This document shows, piece by piece, positions 17,209 through 24,958 of a DNA stretch of 59,990 nucleotides (the first letter of the stretch is position 1; every line of letters starts with the position of its first letter). The DNA lies in NCBI GenBank assembly GCA_002309015.1, contig DBWM01000063.1, positions 1 to 59,990 of the forward strand. The letters are read 5' to 3'. Made by a program: the position numbers and the translations under genes. The notes below the pieces were generated by a model. That model did no database searches and was not told where the DNA came from. It worked only from the letters and a program-made list of their open reading frames with translations. Source of the stretch: Myxococcales bacterium UBA1238. GTDB taxonomy: Bacteria; Myxococcota_A; Bradymonadia; UBA7976; UBA1532.

Positions 17209-20200
17209 ATGATGAGTCGTAAAAATGCAATGTGGCTTTGCACCCTGTTATGCATGCTGTGGGGCTGCAAAGAAGATAAAGAGACGGTTGTTGAGAGCGG
17301 CTTTGAAGTCACTGTGACTGCATGTCTGGGATCTGCACCCGAGTCGGCAGATGTGCAAGGTTGCCGGGCAAAGGTGGATGCATCGGTTCAGGGCGCTTGC
17401 TTCGTGCTGGCAGATGCTGAGCAAAACCGCAAATCAACGCCGTTAGGCTGGAGTGACGGCCGTTTACAGCTCGTTGATGCCGATGGGCTCTTTGATTTTA
17501 CCCCCGGACAGCCCTTGGAGGGCGCGCTCTATCTGATGACGAAGCCTGTCGATGCTTCGACTTGTGCCAGCATGGCGATCGATACAGCCTGTACAGGCGA
17601 CTGCTTGCTCAAGCTATATCAGGAACCAAGGGTGGTTTCACCGGATGGCGCCGAAAAGAAGACGGTCTTCGACTTCACCAATGGGGCAGGTCAATGCGTG
17701 CAAACCTGGAAGTCAGGGGGTGAGCCGGTTGAACTCTGCAATGGGGTGGACGATGACTGCGATGGTGAGATTGACGAGGGCTTTGAAGATTTAGGCGTAG
17801 CATGCCGTACAGGGCAGGGGGCATGCGCGCGAACGGGTTTTATGCAGTGTAACGCGGAGGGCACCGCCGTTGAATGCAATGCTGTACAGGGTGTACCTAC
17901 CAAGGAACTCTGCGACGGTGTCGATAATGACTGCAATGGTTTGACCGATGAACTGCTGGAAGGCTGTTGCACACAGGGTCAGATCATGCGTTGCGGCGTT
18001 GATGCGGGCGCTTGTAAGGCTGGAACGCAGAGTTGCAACGTCAGCAACGGCTTATCTGCAGGCTTCTTTGGGCCTTGTCTCGATGAGAATGGCGATAAGG
18101 TCACCCTTCCTGGCGAGCTCCCCGAAGTTTTGGACGGCATCGACAACGATTGTAATGGGCAGATCGACGAAGGCTTTGAGGGATTAGGGGGTGCATGCAC
18201 TGTGGGCGTAGGTGCATGTGCTGCCACAGGTACCTATGAGATGGCGCCTGACGGCACAAGGAGATGCAACGCCACACCCAAACAACCTTCGTCCGAAGTC
18301 TGCGACGGCATCGATAACGACTGTGATGGTCTGGTCGATGAAGATCTGCTCAACATGGGCAGCTGTGTGAAGGGCGAGGGAGCCTGTTTAAGCGTCGGTT
18401 TCATTGCATGCATGGGCGGCAGTCCCGATTGCGTGGTCAACGCTCCAACCCCTACAGACGAGATCTGCAACGGGATAGACGACGACTGCGATGGGAAGAC
18501 GGACGAAGATTTTGAAAAGCTGGGCCAAAGCTGCGGTGTGATCGGGCAAGGCGTCTGTGCTGTGCAGGCTGTATACGCATGCAAAGCCGATGGATCCGAT
18601 GTGGAATGCGTCGCGGTAACCCAACCTTTAAGCCCTTCACCCGAAGTTTGCGATGGTCTCGACAATAACTGCGACGGTCTCACCGATGAAGGCTTTAAAG
18701 ACGCCCAGGGAAACTACGTTTCGCTCGATCATTGCGGCGCATGCGGGGTGCCTTGTTCGCATCCAAACGCTCAAAGCAGCTGTAGCTTAGGTGTATGCAG
18801 CCTGTTGTCTTGCAACGAAGGCTATGCAGATGCCGATGGACTCTCCCAGAACGGCTGTGAATGCACCATTACAGGGGGTGATGTGCCCGATCTCTCGTTT
18901 GCAGACAGCGATTGTGACGGTATCGATGGCACCATCGATGCGGCGATCTTTGTCTCGATACTGGGTGATGACAACGCCTTTGGTACGAGAGAGGCGCCTT
19001 TCAGGTCGGTTGCAAGGGCTTTGAGCGCAGCTGCGGCCACTGGCAAGACCGAGATCTACGTCTCGACCGGATTCTTCGACATTGCTCAGGGTCTCAATGC
19101 TGAGCAGGCCGCCGCAGTGGCCGGGCATCCGGGGTTACTGGTGCCCGATGGCGTCTCGATTTACGGCGGATACAACCCCTACAGCTGGTCTCGATCCGCG
19201 ATGACGCAGCAAGTCCGCACGGTGATCGGCGGCGATGCGGTTGTTTTGCGCTATGAGCACCTGAATGCCGATACGGTTCTTCAAAACCTGGCGGTCGAGG
19301 CGACCGATGCAACCCGCGCCGGAAGCTCGTCTGTTGCCGTAGTCGCCCTTGATGTGGGCGATCACTTAAAGCTGACGGGGGTTTTGCTGGCTGCTGGTAA
19401 CGGGGCGAACGGTCTGGACGGCGTCAATGGATCCCCTGCATCTTTATCTGCAGCCGAGGGAGAGAGCGGATACGCCTCGAGCCTACCGGTTGATGGTGGA
19501 AAAGGGGGCCGTGGTGGGGTCAACATGGCTTGCTCCGCTTCGGGTGAAGACGGCGCAGATGGTGTTCAAAGCTTCGATTCTGCGGGAGCTGGCGCCGGCA
19601 TAACCCCTGCAACCTCTGGACAAAAGGGCGCCGACGGCGTCGCTGCATCCGGTAACGGTGCCATTCTGGACGGGCTTTGGACCGCTCTAAAAGGGAGCGA
19701 TGCATCTGACGGCGAGCCTGGGGAAGGTGGCAAGGGTGGAAAGGCGGGCTCGCTCATTGCGGGCGAATGGTCTACAGGCCTGACATCCGACCAATTACCG
19801 CTGAGCAGCGGCGGAGGCGGTGGTGGTGCTGGCGGTTGCGGCGGTCAAGGCGCCAAAGCAGCCCAGGGCGGAGGGGGATCTTTTGCGCTGAGTCTCCAGG
19901 GTGGGACCGTACAAGCCGATCAGGTGACGCTCAAGGTGGGGCAGGCAGGCTTGGGTGGACGCGCTGCTTCTGGTGGATCCGGTGGCGAAGGGGCGGATGG
20001 TGGCCCCGGTGGCGCTGCGATTGCCGGTGTCAGCACTGCTGGAACCTCGGGCCTTCCGGGTGGCGAAGGTGGAGCAGGGGGTGATGTGCCCGTTGCACCC
20101 AATGGATCGGCCGCCCATATCCTGCTCATCAACGACGGATCCGTTCAATCGACCGTAAGCGGCCTTGCCGATGTGACCTCCCTCTGCTGCCTCCTCGAAT

Positions 20201-20235
20201 CCGGCCTCTGCACCCGCCTCTCCTGCGACGATTAA
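17209..20235 (+). CDS. MopE-repeat lipoprotein with beta-helix-like and Gly-rich C-terminal region
   Basis: A 1008-residue lipoprotein (AAGGGAG at 17195 precedes ATG 17209; lipobox Leu-Trp-Gly-Cys). Residues about 175-500 hold six MopE-type motifs of the form E-(L/V/I)-C-(N/D)-G-(I/V/L)-D-(N/D)-(D/N)-C-(D/N)-G-x-x-D-E, near residues 175, 233, 306, 363, 418 and 478; the third has lost its first Cys (EVLDGIDNDCNG). This Asp-rich motif is annotated as putative metal-binding. Residues about 585-720 look like a DUF1565/right-handed beta-helix start (GTREAPFRSVARALSAAA). Residues about 730-970 are Gly/Ala/Ser-rich with many GxxG steps. A cell-surface role is likely. It follows the PEGA gene after 31 bp. 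Confidence 0.85.
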   Translation: MMSRKNAMWLCTLLCMLWGCKEDKETVVESGFEVTVTACLGSAPESADVQGCRAKVDASVQGACFVLADAEQNRKSTPLGWSDGRLQLVDADGLFDFTPGQPLEGALYLMTKPVDASTCASMAIDTACTGDCLLKLYQEPRVVSPDGAEKKTVFDFTNGAGQCVQTWKSGGEPVELCNGVDDDCDGEIDEGFEDLGVACRTGQGACARTGFMQCNAEGTAVECNAVQGVPTKELCDGVDNDCNGLTDELLEGCCTQGQIMRCGVDAGACKAGTQSCNVSNGLSAGFFGPCLDENGDKVTLPGELPEVLDGIDNDCNGQIDEGFEGLGGACTVGVGACAATGTYEMAPDGTRRCNATPKQPSSEVCDGIDNDCDGLVDEDLLNMGSCVKGEGACLSVGFIACMGGSPDCVVNAPTPTDEICNGIDDDCDGKTDEDFEKLGQSCGVIGQGVCAVQAVYACKADGSDVECVAVTQPLSPSPEVCDGLDNNCDGLTDEGFKDAQGNYVSLDHCGACGVPCSHPNAQSSCSLGVCSLLSCNEGYADADGLSQNGCECTITGGDVPDLSFADSDCDGIDGTIDAAIFVSILGDDNAFGTREAPFRSVARALSAAAATGKTEIYVSTGFFDIAQGLNAEQAAAVAGHPGLLVPDGVSIYGGYNPYSWSRSAMTQQVRTVIGGDAVVLRYEHLNADTVLQNLAVEATDATRAGSSSVAVVALDVGDHLKLTGVLLAAGNGANGLDGVNGSPASLSAAEGESGYASSLPVDGGKGGRGGVNMACSASGEDGADGVQSFDSAGAGAGITPATSGQKGADGVAASGNGAILDGLWTALKGSDASDGEPGEGGKGGKAGSLIAGEWSTGLTSDQLPLSSGGGGGGAGGCGGQGAKAAQGGGGSFALSLQGGTVQADQVTLKVGQAGLGGRAASGGSGGEGADGGPGGAAIAGVSTAGTSGLPGGEGGAGGDVPVAPNGSAAHILLINDGSVQSTVSGLADVTSLCCLLESGLCTRLSCDD

Positions 20236-20258
20236 CCCGCCTTTTTACCCCCCAAAAG

Positions 20259-20275
20259 TTGGCACGATTTTTGCG
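20259..20275 (+). promoter_or_regulatory. Sigma54-type (-24/-12) promoter
   Basis: TTGGCAC (20259-20265), five bases, then TTGC (20271-20274): the GG at 20261-20262 and GC at 20273-20274 are separated by the required ten bases. This matches the RpoN consensus TGGCAC-N5-TTGC exactly. It lies about 390 bp upstream of the DUF6261-like gene and just past the end of the MopE-repeat gene. If real, expression of that gene needs an enhancer-binding activator. Confidence 0.65.
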
Positions 20276-20664
20276 TATATAGTCATTGAACAGTTTGAAG
20301 AGGCTCATCTCGGGAGTTTTTGAAAGCTGTTCCAACCTGGCGAAACTTCAAGGCTTTTAAGCCGGTTGCTTCGTCTGGGCTGCAGAAGTCGCCTCTTTGA
20401 AAAAAAGTGAAAACCGTCCAACCCGTTCAGCGTGTTCAGAATCTGGACGCTTTTGCGGGTCACAGGTGGATCGGACGAGCCGCAGAAGGTCGGCTTAAGG
20501 CATCCAGGTTGTGGGGACGGGAAGAAATTTTTTCAAAGCGGCTTGTCCGGGGTCCAGGTTCAATAATTTTGTTGAACGATCCCTTTTGTACGGGTAGTCT
20601 ACGGCCGGTTTTGTTGGTTTGTGTGGCTACCTCAACCCCTAGAACTTCTGAAAGGAGACCGATC
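20276..20664 (+). other. Long structured 5' leader of the DUF6261-like gene
   Basis: A gene-free stretch of almost 390 bases between the sigma54-type promoter and the ATG at 20665. It contains a near-palindrome GAAGAGGC (about 20297) / GCCTCTTT (about 20391) enclosing about 90 bases and followed by a run of A, and a perfect GTTCAA-N8-TTGAAC hairpin at about 20558-20577. Its second half is made of four 43-bp repeat units (separate entry). An in-frame upstream extension of the coding frame exists but has no Shine-Dalgarno site. Confidence 0.5.
20461..20631 (+). repeat. Four degenerate 42-43 bp units, 5' array of the TACAGG family
   Basis: Units begin at 20461 (CACAGGTGGATCGG), 20503 (TCCAGGTTGTGGGG), 20546 (TCCGGGGTCC) and 20589 (TACGGGTAGTCTACGG), at spacings 42, 43 and 43. 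The unit start resembles TACAGGGTGGATA, as in the larger array at 21491, and several units end in a GCGGCTT-like segment. Found by aligning the sequence against itself at offset 43 by eye; individual units are diverged. Confidence 0.55.
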
Positions 20665-21429
20665 ATGAAGTTCATCCAGTCGTACAGTCTGGCCCACATG
20701 ACGAACAGTACCCTTGCGGGGTACTGCAACGAAATCCTCGTGCTCGCTGAGCAAACACTGCCCAACAGCGAGTATGGCATTGCCGATGGGTATCGCGATG
20801 CCATCGAGGAGTTCAATCGTCAGTTGCGCCTTGAGACTGTGAAGTATCAGGAGCCCATTGAGAGCGCCGATGCTTCGACAGATCAGGCGTACAACGCGAT
20901 CAGCTCGCAAGCCAAGCTGAACACGCAGCATTTCTCCCCTGAAGTGCGTTCGGCGGCAGAGAGCGTCTTAGAGGTGCTGGGGCGCTATGATAACCCCACG
21001 CGCAAGCGATATTCCGACGCATCGGTGATCATCCTCAATGTGATCGCCAGCCTCGAGGAGTTGGGACCCGAGACCCTTCGCCTCGCCATGGTGGATGGCT
21101 GGTTCGCCGAGCTGAAACGCCGCAATTCCGAATTTGCAGCCATGCGCGCAGAGAAGGTTGCAGCGAAAGCCGGCATCGAAGTGGGCTCTACCAAGCGTGC
21201 CCGCGAAGCCTTGATCGAGATCTATCGCGATATGGTGAACAAGCTGAACGCCGTCATCACGCTGCATCCCGATGAAGCACATGTGAACCTGGCCAATCAA
21301 ATCAATGAACTGATCGATCACCGCCGTGCGCAGGCCCGCGCCATCGCCAAGAGGAAGGCGGGCAACGGTGAGGGTGGCGAAGACGAAAAGAAAACCGTCG
21401 ATTCGGTACCCCCTGCAGAAGTCAAGTGA
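20665..21429 (+). CDS. Helical cytoplasmic protein, DUF6261-like
   Basis: A 254-residue soluble helical protein. AAAGGAG (20651-20657) eight bases before ATG 20665 fixes the start; the much longer open frame upstream is leader. There is no signal peptide. The pattern resembles DUF6261: LVLAEQTLPNSEYGIADGY, then 'ASTDQAYNAISSQAKLN' with residues typical of a helical bundle, then WFAELKRRNSEFAAMRAEK, and a charged, disordered C-terminal tail (KRKAGNGEGGEDEKK). The function of that family is unknown. The gene stands alone between a sigma54-type promoter and a strong terminator, and is flanked on both sides by the same 43-bp repeat family. The family call is by memory of its pattern and should be treated as moderate. 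Confidence 0.65.
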   Translation: MKFIQSYSLAHMTNSTLAGYCNEILVLAEQTLPNSEYGIADGYRDAIEEFNRQLRLETVKYQEPIESADASTDQAYNAISSQAKLNTQHFSPEVRSAAESVLEVLGRYDNPTRKRYSDASVIILNVIASLEELGPETLRLAMVDGWFAELKRRNSEFAAMRAEKVAAKAGIEVGSTKRAREALIEIYRDMVNKLNAVITLHPDEAHVNLANQINELIDHRRAQARAIAKRKAGNGEGGEDEKKTVDSVPPAEVK

Positions 21430-21440
21430 CCGATGAAAGG

Positions 21441-21466
21441 CGCCCTCCCACAAGGAGGGCGTTTTT
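21441..21466 (+). terminator. Rho-independent terminator
   Basis: An 8-bp perfect stem CGCCCTCC (21441-21448) / GGAGGGCG (21454-21461) with a five-base loop is followed immediately by TTTTT (21462-21466), 11 bases after the stop of the DUF6261-like gene. Confidence 0.9.
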
Positions 21467-21490
21467 GTATCCAGCGATCGACGAAGTTTG

Positions 21491-21877
21491 TACAGGGTGG
21501 ATATGGGGAGATTTTATGGGTGAATCTGGCGTTGCGAGGGTGGATAGATGGGGCTGGGACAGATAAACGATGATGGTACAGGTTTGATATATGGGCTCGA
21601 TGCTGGTGAACGCGGTCTGTATGGGGTGGATGGTTGGACTGTGAAGGATTTAAGGCGGGCTTTTATGGTTGGTGATGGCGGCTTATATGTATGAAAGAGG
21701 GGATATCAAGGCTTGATTCAGGGCGCTGAAGTACTTTGAGTCTGTTTATACGGGTAGGATAGAATGCTTCGTTAAGCTGGAAGGGACTATCTACAGGTTG
21801 GTAGGATGGCGTTTAAGGAAAAGAGGGCGGGGTATACGGGCAGGAAAAGGCGCGTTTTCAGCGGGGAAGGATCTTGA
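21491..21877 (+). repeat. Nine degenerate 43-bp tandem units (TACAGG family)
   Basis: The whole gap between the terminator and the convergent lipoprotein gene is a tandem array with an exact 43-bp register. Units start at 21491, 21534, 21577, 21620, 21663, 21706, 21749, 21792 and 21835. Their first 13-14 bases read TACAGGGTGGATA, GCGAGGGTGGATA, TACAGGTTTGATA, TATGGGGTGGATG, TTATGGTTGGTGA, TCAAGGCTTGATT, TACGGGTAGGATA, TACAGGTTGGTAG and TACGGGCAGGAAA. The second half of the unit is less conserved, often ending GGCGGGCTT-like. The last unit runs 20 bp into the 3' end of the minus-strand gene. No protein-coding signal is seen in the array. Confidence 0.8.
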
Positions 21878-24803
21878 TCTCGCTCAGATGGACGATGTTG
21901 CGGTAGCCTTCCTTGCCACCTCGACCCGAATATGTGCTGAAATGGTTGAAGATCGACATGTTGATCGCCTTTGTGGGGGTCTCATCGTCGTCTCCGATGC
22001 GCACTGTATAGGTCTGACCCTTCACCAGGTTGGCGCGGATGGGCGAGCTCTCTACGTAGGTATTCCAGTCTTCCCTTCCCTGATGCGGCATGATCAGGTA
22101 GCCATCAGCTACCGTATTGCCGGAAGCGTTGGTGATCTTGGCGTATTTCACTGCGCAGGTGATGCCGGTATCGACGCCTGCCATCCCGTTGGAGAAGACC
22201 GCCTGAATGAAATGCTCCCCATCATACTCTGCGGTGAAGGATCCCTCGACGAATCCCCAGGATGTCTGACCATCCTTGCTGTCAATGTAAACCGGATTGC
22301 CGTCGGTGACACGCTTGCCATTGGTCTCATCGTAGCTGAGATCCGATGCATACAGGTGTTGGATCTTGGTTTGATGCGTTGTAGCGTCATCCCACAGGCA
22401 TTTAGGCTGCGCGTGCTGTGAAAGCGTGCCGCTCACATTAAACTTGGTTTCGACCGTATAGCAGTTGGAAATCGACTTGTCCGCCCCTGTATCGGTCCAT
22501 TCCATGTTGCCATTGGTCAGATCTGCAATCTTGTCACCGTTCCTGTACAGCATGTGAGTCACTGAAGACGGGTTTTCTTCGCTGCCGATCTTGATCTGAA
22601 TGCCACCAGACACATCGTTCAATTCGGCAATCCAGGGCGTCTTGGGCGCAAAGAGATACTGCCAGCCCGGGTCCCCATTAAATTTGCTGTCGGGCATATA
22701 GTTCCATTGGGCGCTTGCAGTGGCGCAATCCGCCAGATACACCTTGATTTCGTTGACTGCGCGCATGTCTTCAAGCGCTATCCGGGTTGACATCATGGCG
22801 TCACCGTTGATCGTCATCTTGCCTACGCGGTATGCACCTTCCGTCTGCGTGTCGTTAGCCGGGAAATACACCTTGATGTTGAAGGTCTTACCCCGATATT
22901 TGAGACCTTTCAGGGTGATGGATTGGTCGTCCTTGAACAGCGCCTTGCGCACGGAAACCGGGATAAAGGGGGAGATCGTCAATGCTTCGCTCTCTGCATC
23001 CACCCCAAAGAGCGTGTGGACGACCATCGAGAGATAGCCGGCGACGCTCCAAAGCTGTCTTGCAGAGTTGATGACCGGTCCAGACATGCTGGGATCACTA
23101 TCTTCATACCAAGGAACGCCCTTTGTCAGCTCCAGATTCTCCATGTTGGAGAGATTCAAGGCCGCGCCTCTGATCAGCGACCACACGCCGAACTCCACAA
23201 CCCGGTCATTGCCTACCTTGCGAGCCGCGTCTGTAAAGTAGCCAGTCACAAAAGGCCAGGTGGATCGGTTGTGATAAATCGCTACGGCTTGCTGCTGTGG
23301 GTATATGGTCGGCACACCGCGCCCGATCATGGGATAAGCAGCGATGGCATTAGAGGCCGCCGTATAGTTGACGAGACCCAGTTTCACGGCAAAGGTGATC
23401 GCCAATGCGTCGTGCTGGCTTGTCGGTACGGTGTCGAAAGGCGTCATGATCAGGCTGCTGAGGTTGCCTTCATCCTGCATGAAATGCGCCCTGATCTTTG
23501 TCCTGAGGTCATCGGCCCATTGGTTATACTTCGTTTCATCTTCGGTTTGCCCCTTCTCATGGCTGAGTTCGGCGGCCAGCCTGATGGCGTTGAGGTGCAA
23601 CATGTTTGTAGAGAGCGACTTGGAAGTGGCGATGGGCACGGTGTTGGGCAGGACCCAGCTCGCGTAGGTCTGGTTACGCCAGTCCATAAAGGATTCTTCA
23701 CCGCCATACAGCCCGTCTTCGGCGTCGTACACGGTTGCCCTGTCTTGCTCGAGCGTATTCTTTGCGGCATTGAGGACTCTCGACACGAAGTTCTCGCGCT
23801 CAGAGCCGTCCAACCATTTGATGAGTTCCCTCGCCCCAAGGAACCAACTCACTCTGTCCGTGGATACTGGCCAGCTTCCACCGCTGCCGGTGTCCTGTAC
23901 CACCTGTTCATTACCGCCCTCGCGGCGTTCGGCCAGCTTGAACTCAAGGGTCTTACGCGACCTTGTCGGATCGAGGAAGGCCAGCCCCAGGTCGATGGAG
24001 AAGGCTGAATCGCGTGTCCAGGCGTATCCCCAGTCCCTGCCTGTGTTGTAGCAACCGCCACAGTCGAACCCTGCACCATCGTTAAAGTCATCGTTATACA
24101 AGGCATCCGTCGAATCCTCCTCGGCTTCGTGGATGGCCAATGCAAAGAGGGCGTCGAACAAGGTGGATGAGGTCTCGGTGTGGAGAGATTTCTCGTCGAT
24201 CGTACGGTATTGATCCATCGTTCCGCCGCTGCGAGGGATACGCAACTGGGCGGTGGTGTGCATGGAAAACGTGCGGTTTCCCGGATCACCGGTGGATGAG
24301 ACGGTCATCGTGCCGATGTTGCTCTCTGTATACCCTGTGGAGCTTACGCCGCTGAAGTCAAAGGCGGCTTGTCCGGGGGTGATGGGCGTCGTTGAAACAA
24401 AATCAGGGTCATTGGTATCGAGTGTGTCCTCGGGCGGACAGGCGACAACCGGGATCTCCTCGGCGTCTGCTTCGACTTCGCTGTCTCCGCCATCTTCTTC
24501 GACGGCCCCATCTTCGGTGCTTCCGTCGGTAGAGCTATCTTCTTCAGTCTCACCATCGCCTGCATCATTGTTGCCGGCGTCGGTTGTACTCCCGTCTGTG
24601 CTCGCGTCGCTGTTTGCGTCCGTCTGCGATCCATCCTGGTTATTGAGGCTGGCGTCCTGGGTTGCGTCCGTAGTCTGGGCGTCGTTGTCGTCATCATCGC
24701 AGCCCGCAAGCCCTGTACAGGCCAGCATCGAGGCGCTGATCCAAAACAAGGGGGTCGTTAAAGGGGCATGAGAGAAGCTTTTATGCTTGTTGTTGCGTTT
24801 CAT
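21858..24803 (-). CDS. Lipoprotein with six-hairpin glycosidase-like domain
   Basis: A 981-residue lipoprotein: the signal ends in Leu-Ala-Gly-Cys (Cys35), followed by a CDDDD start and a Asp/Ser/Thr/Gly/Glu-rich tether to about residue 118. The central part (about 200-650) has (alpha/alpha)6-barrel features: GRDWGYAWTRDSAFSIDLGLAFLD (written here as WGYAWTRDS, residues 258-266), WASWVLPNT-like and SAGYLSMVVH segments, and an acidic ENLELTKGVPWYEDSD motif. This is like GH15/GH63/amylo-1,6-glucosidase catalytic modules, but I cannot assign a family. The last 300 residues are beta-rich and end in a carbohydrate-binding-like jelly roll. Substrate is unknown; a surface-exposed polysaccharide hydrolase is the best guess. 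ATG 24803 is preceded by GAGGATGAG. Confidence 0.7.
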   Translation of the reverse strand: MKRNNKHKSFSHAPLTTPLFWISASMLACTGLAGCDDDDNDAQTTDATQDASLNNQDGSQTDANSDASTDGSTTDAGNNDAGDGETEEDSSTDGSTEDGAVEEDGGDSEVEADAEEIPVVACPPEDTLDTNDPDFVSTTPITPGQAAFDFSGVSSTGYTESNIGTMTVSSTGDPGNRTFSMHTTAQLRIPRSGGTMDQYRTIDEKSLHTETSSTLFDALFALAIHEAEEDSTDALYNDDFNDGAGFDCGGCYNTGRDWGYAWTRDSAFSIDLGLAFLDPTRSRKTLEFKLAERREGGNEQVVQDTGSGGSWPVSTDRVSWFLGARELIKWLDGSERENFVSRVLNAAKNTLEQDRATVYDAEDGLYGGEESFMDWRNQTYASWVLPNTVPIATSKSLSTNMLHLNAIRLAAELSHEKGQTEDETKYNQWADDLRTKIRAHFMQDEGNLSSLIMTPFDTVPTSQHDALAITFAVKLGLVNYTAASNAIAAYPMIGRGVPTIYPQQQAVAIYHNRSTWPFVTGYFTDAARKVGNDRVVEFGVWSLIRGAALNLSNMENLELTKGVPWYEDSDPSMSGPVINSARQLWSVAGYLSMVVHTLFGVDAESEALTISPFIPVSVRKALFKDDQSITLKGLKYRGKTFNIKVYFPANDTQTEGAYRVGKMTINGDAMMSTRIALEDMRAVNEIKVYLADCATASAQWNYMPDSKFNGDPGWQYLFAPKTPWIAELNDVSGGIQIKIGSEENPSSVTHMLYRNGDKIADLTNGNMEWTDTGADKSISNCYTVETKFNVSGTLSQHAQPKCLWDDATTHQTKIQHLYASDLSYDETNGKRVTDGNPVYIDSKDGQTSWGFVEGSFTAEYDGEHFIQAVFSNGMAGVDTGITCAVKYAKITNASGNTVADGYLIMPHQGREDWNTYVESSPIRANLVKGQTYTVRIGDDDETPTKAINMSIFNHFSTYSGRGGKEGYRNIVHLSEIKILPR

Positions 24804-24887
24804 CGCTCATCCTCATCGAGGTCTCAAGTGACGGTGCACTCTACCACAATCGAGAGATCGGAGAAGCGCCGGAAGCGGGAAATTCTG

Positions 24888-24958
24888 TATGGGGTTGAAT
24901 ATGGGGTTCGCGCGTTTGTGAGGCGGCGCAGGCAGGCGTGAGATGTGAGGTCGCAGGC
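24888..24958 (+). repeat. Two further units of the 43-bp TACAGG family
   Basis: Position 24888 begins TATGGGGTTGAATATGGGG and continues to GAGGCGGCGCA at 43 bp; position 24931 begins GGCAGGCGTGAGATGTGAGG and is cut by the stop codon of the Mla lipoprotein gene at 24959. The first unit aligns closely with the one at 21620. The remaining spacer (24804-24887) shows nothing recognisable. Confidence 0.5.

Noticed and set aside
20407..20664. N-terminal extension of the DUF6261-like protein
   Set aside because: AAAGGAG eight bases before ATG 20665 marks the start; the extension would translate the leader and repeat units.
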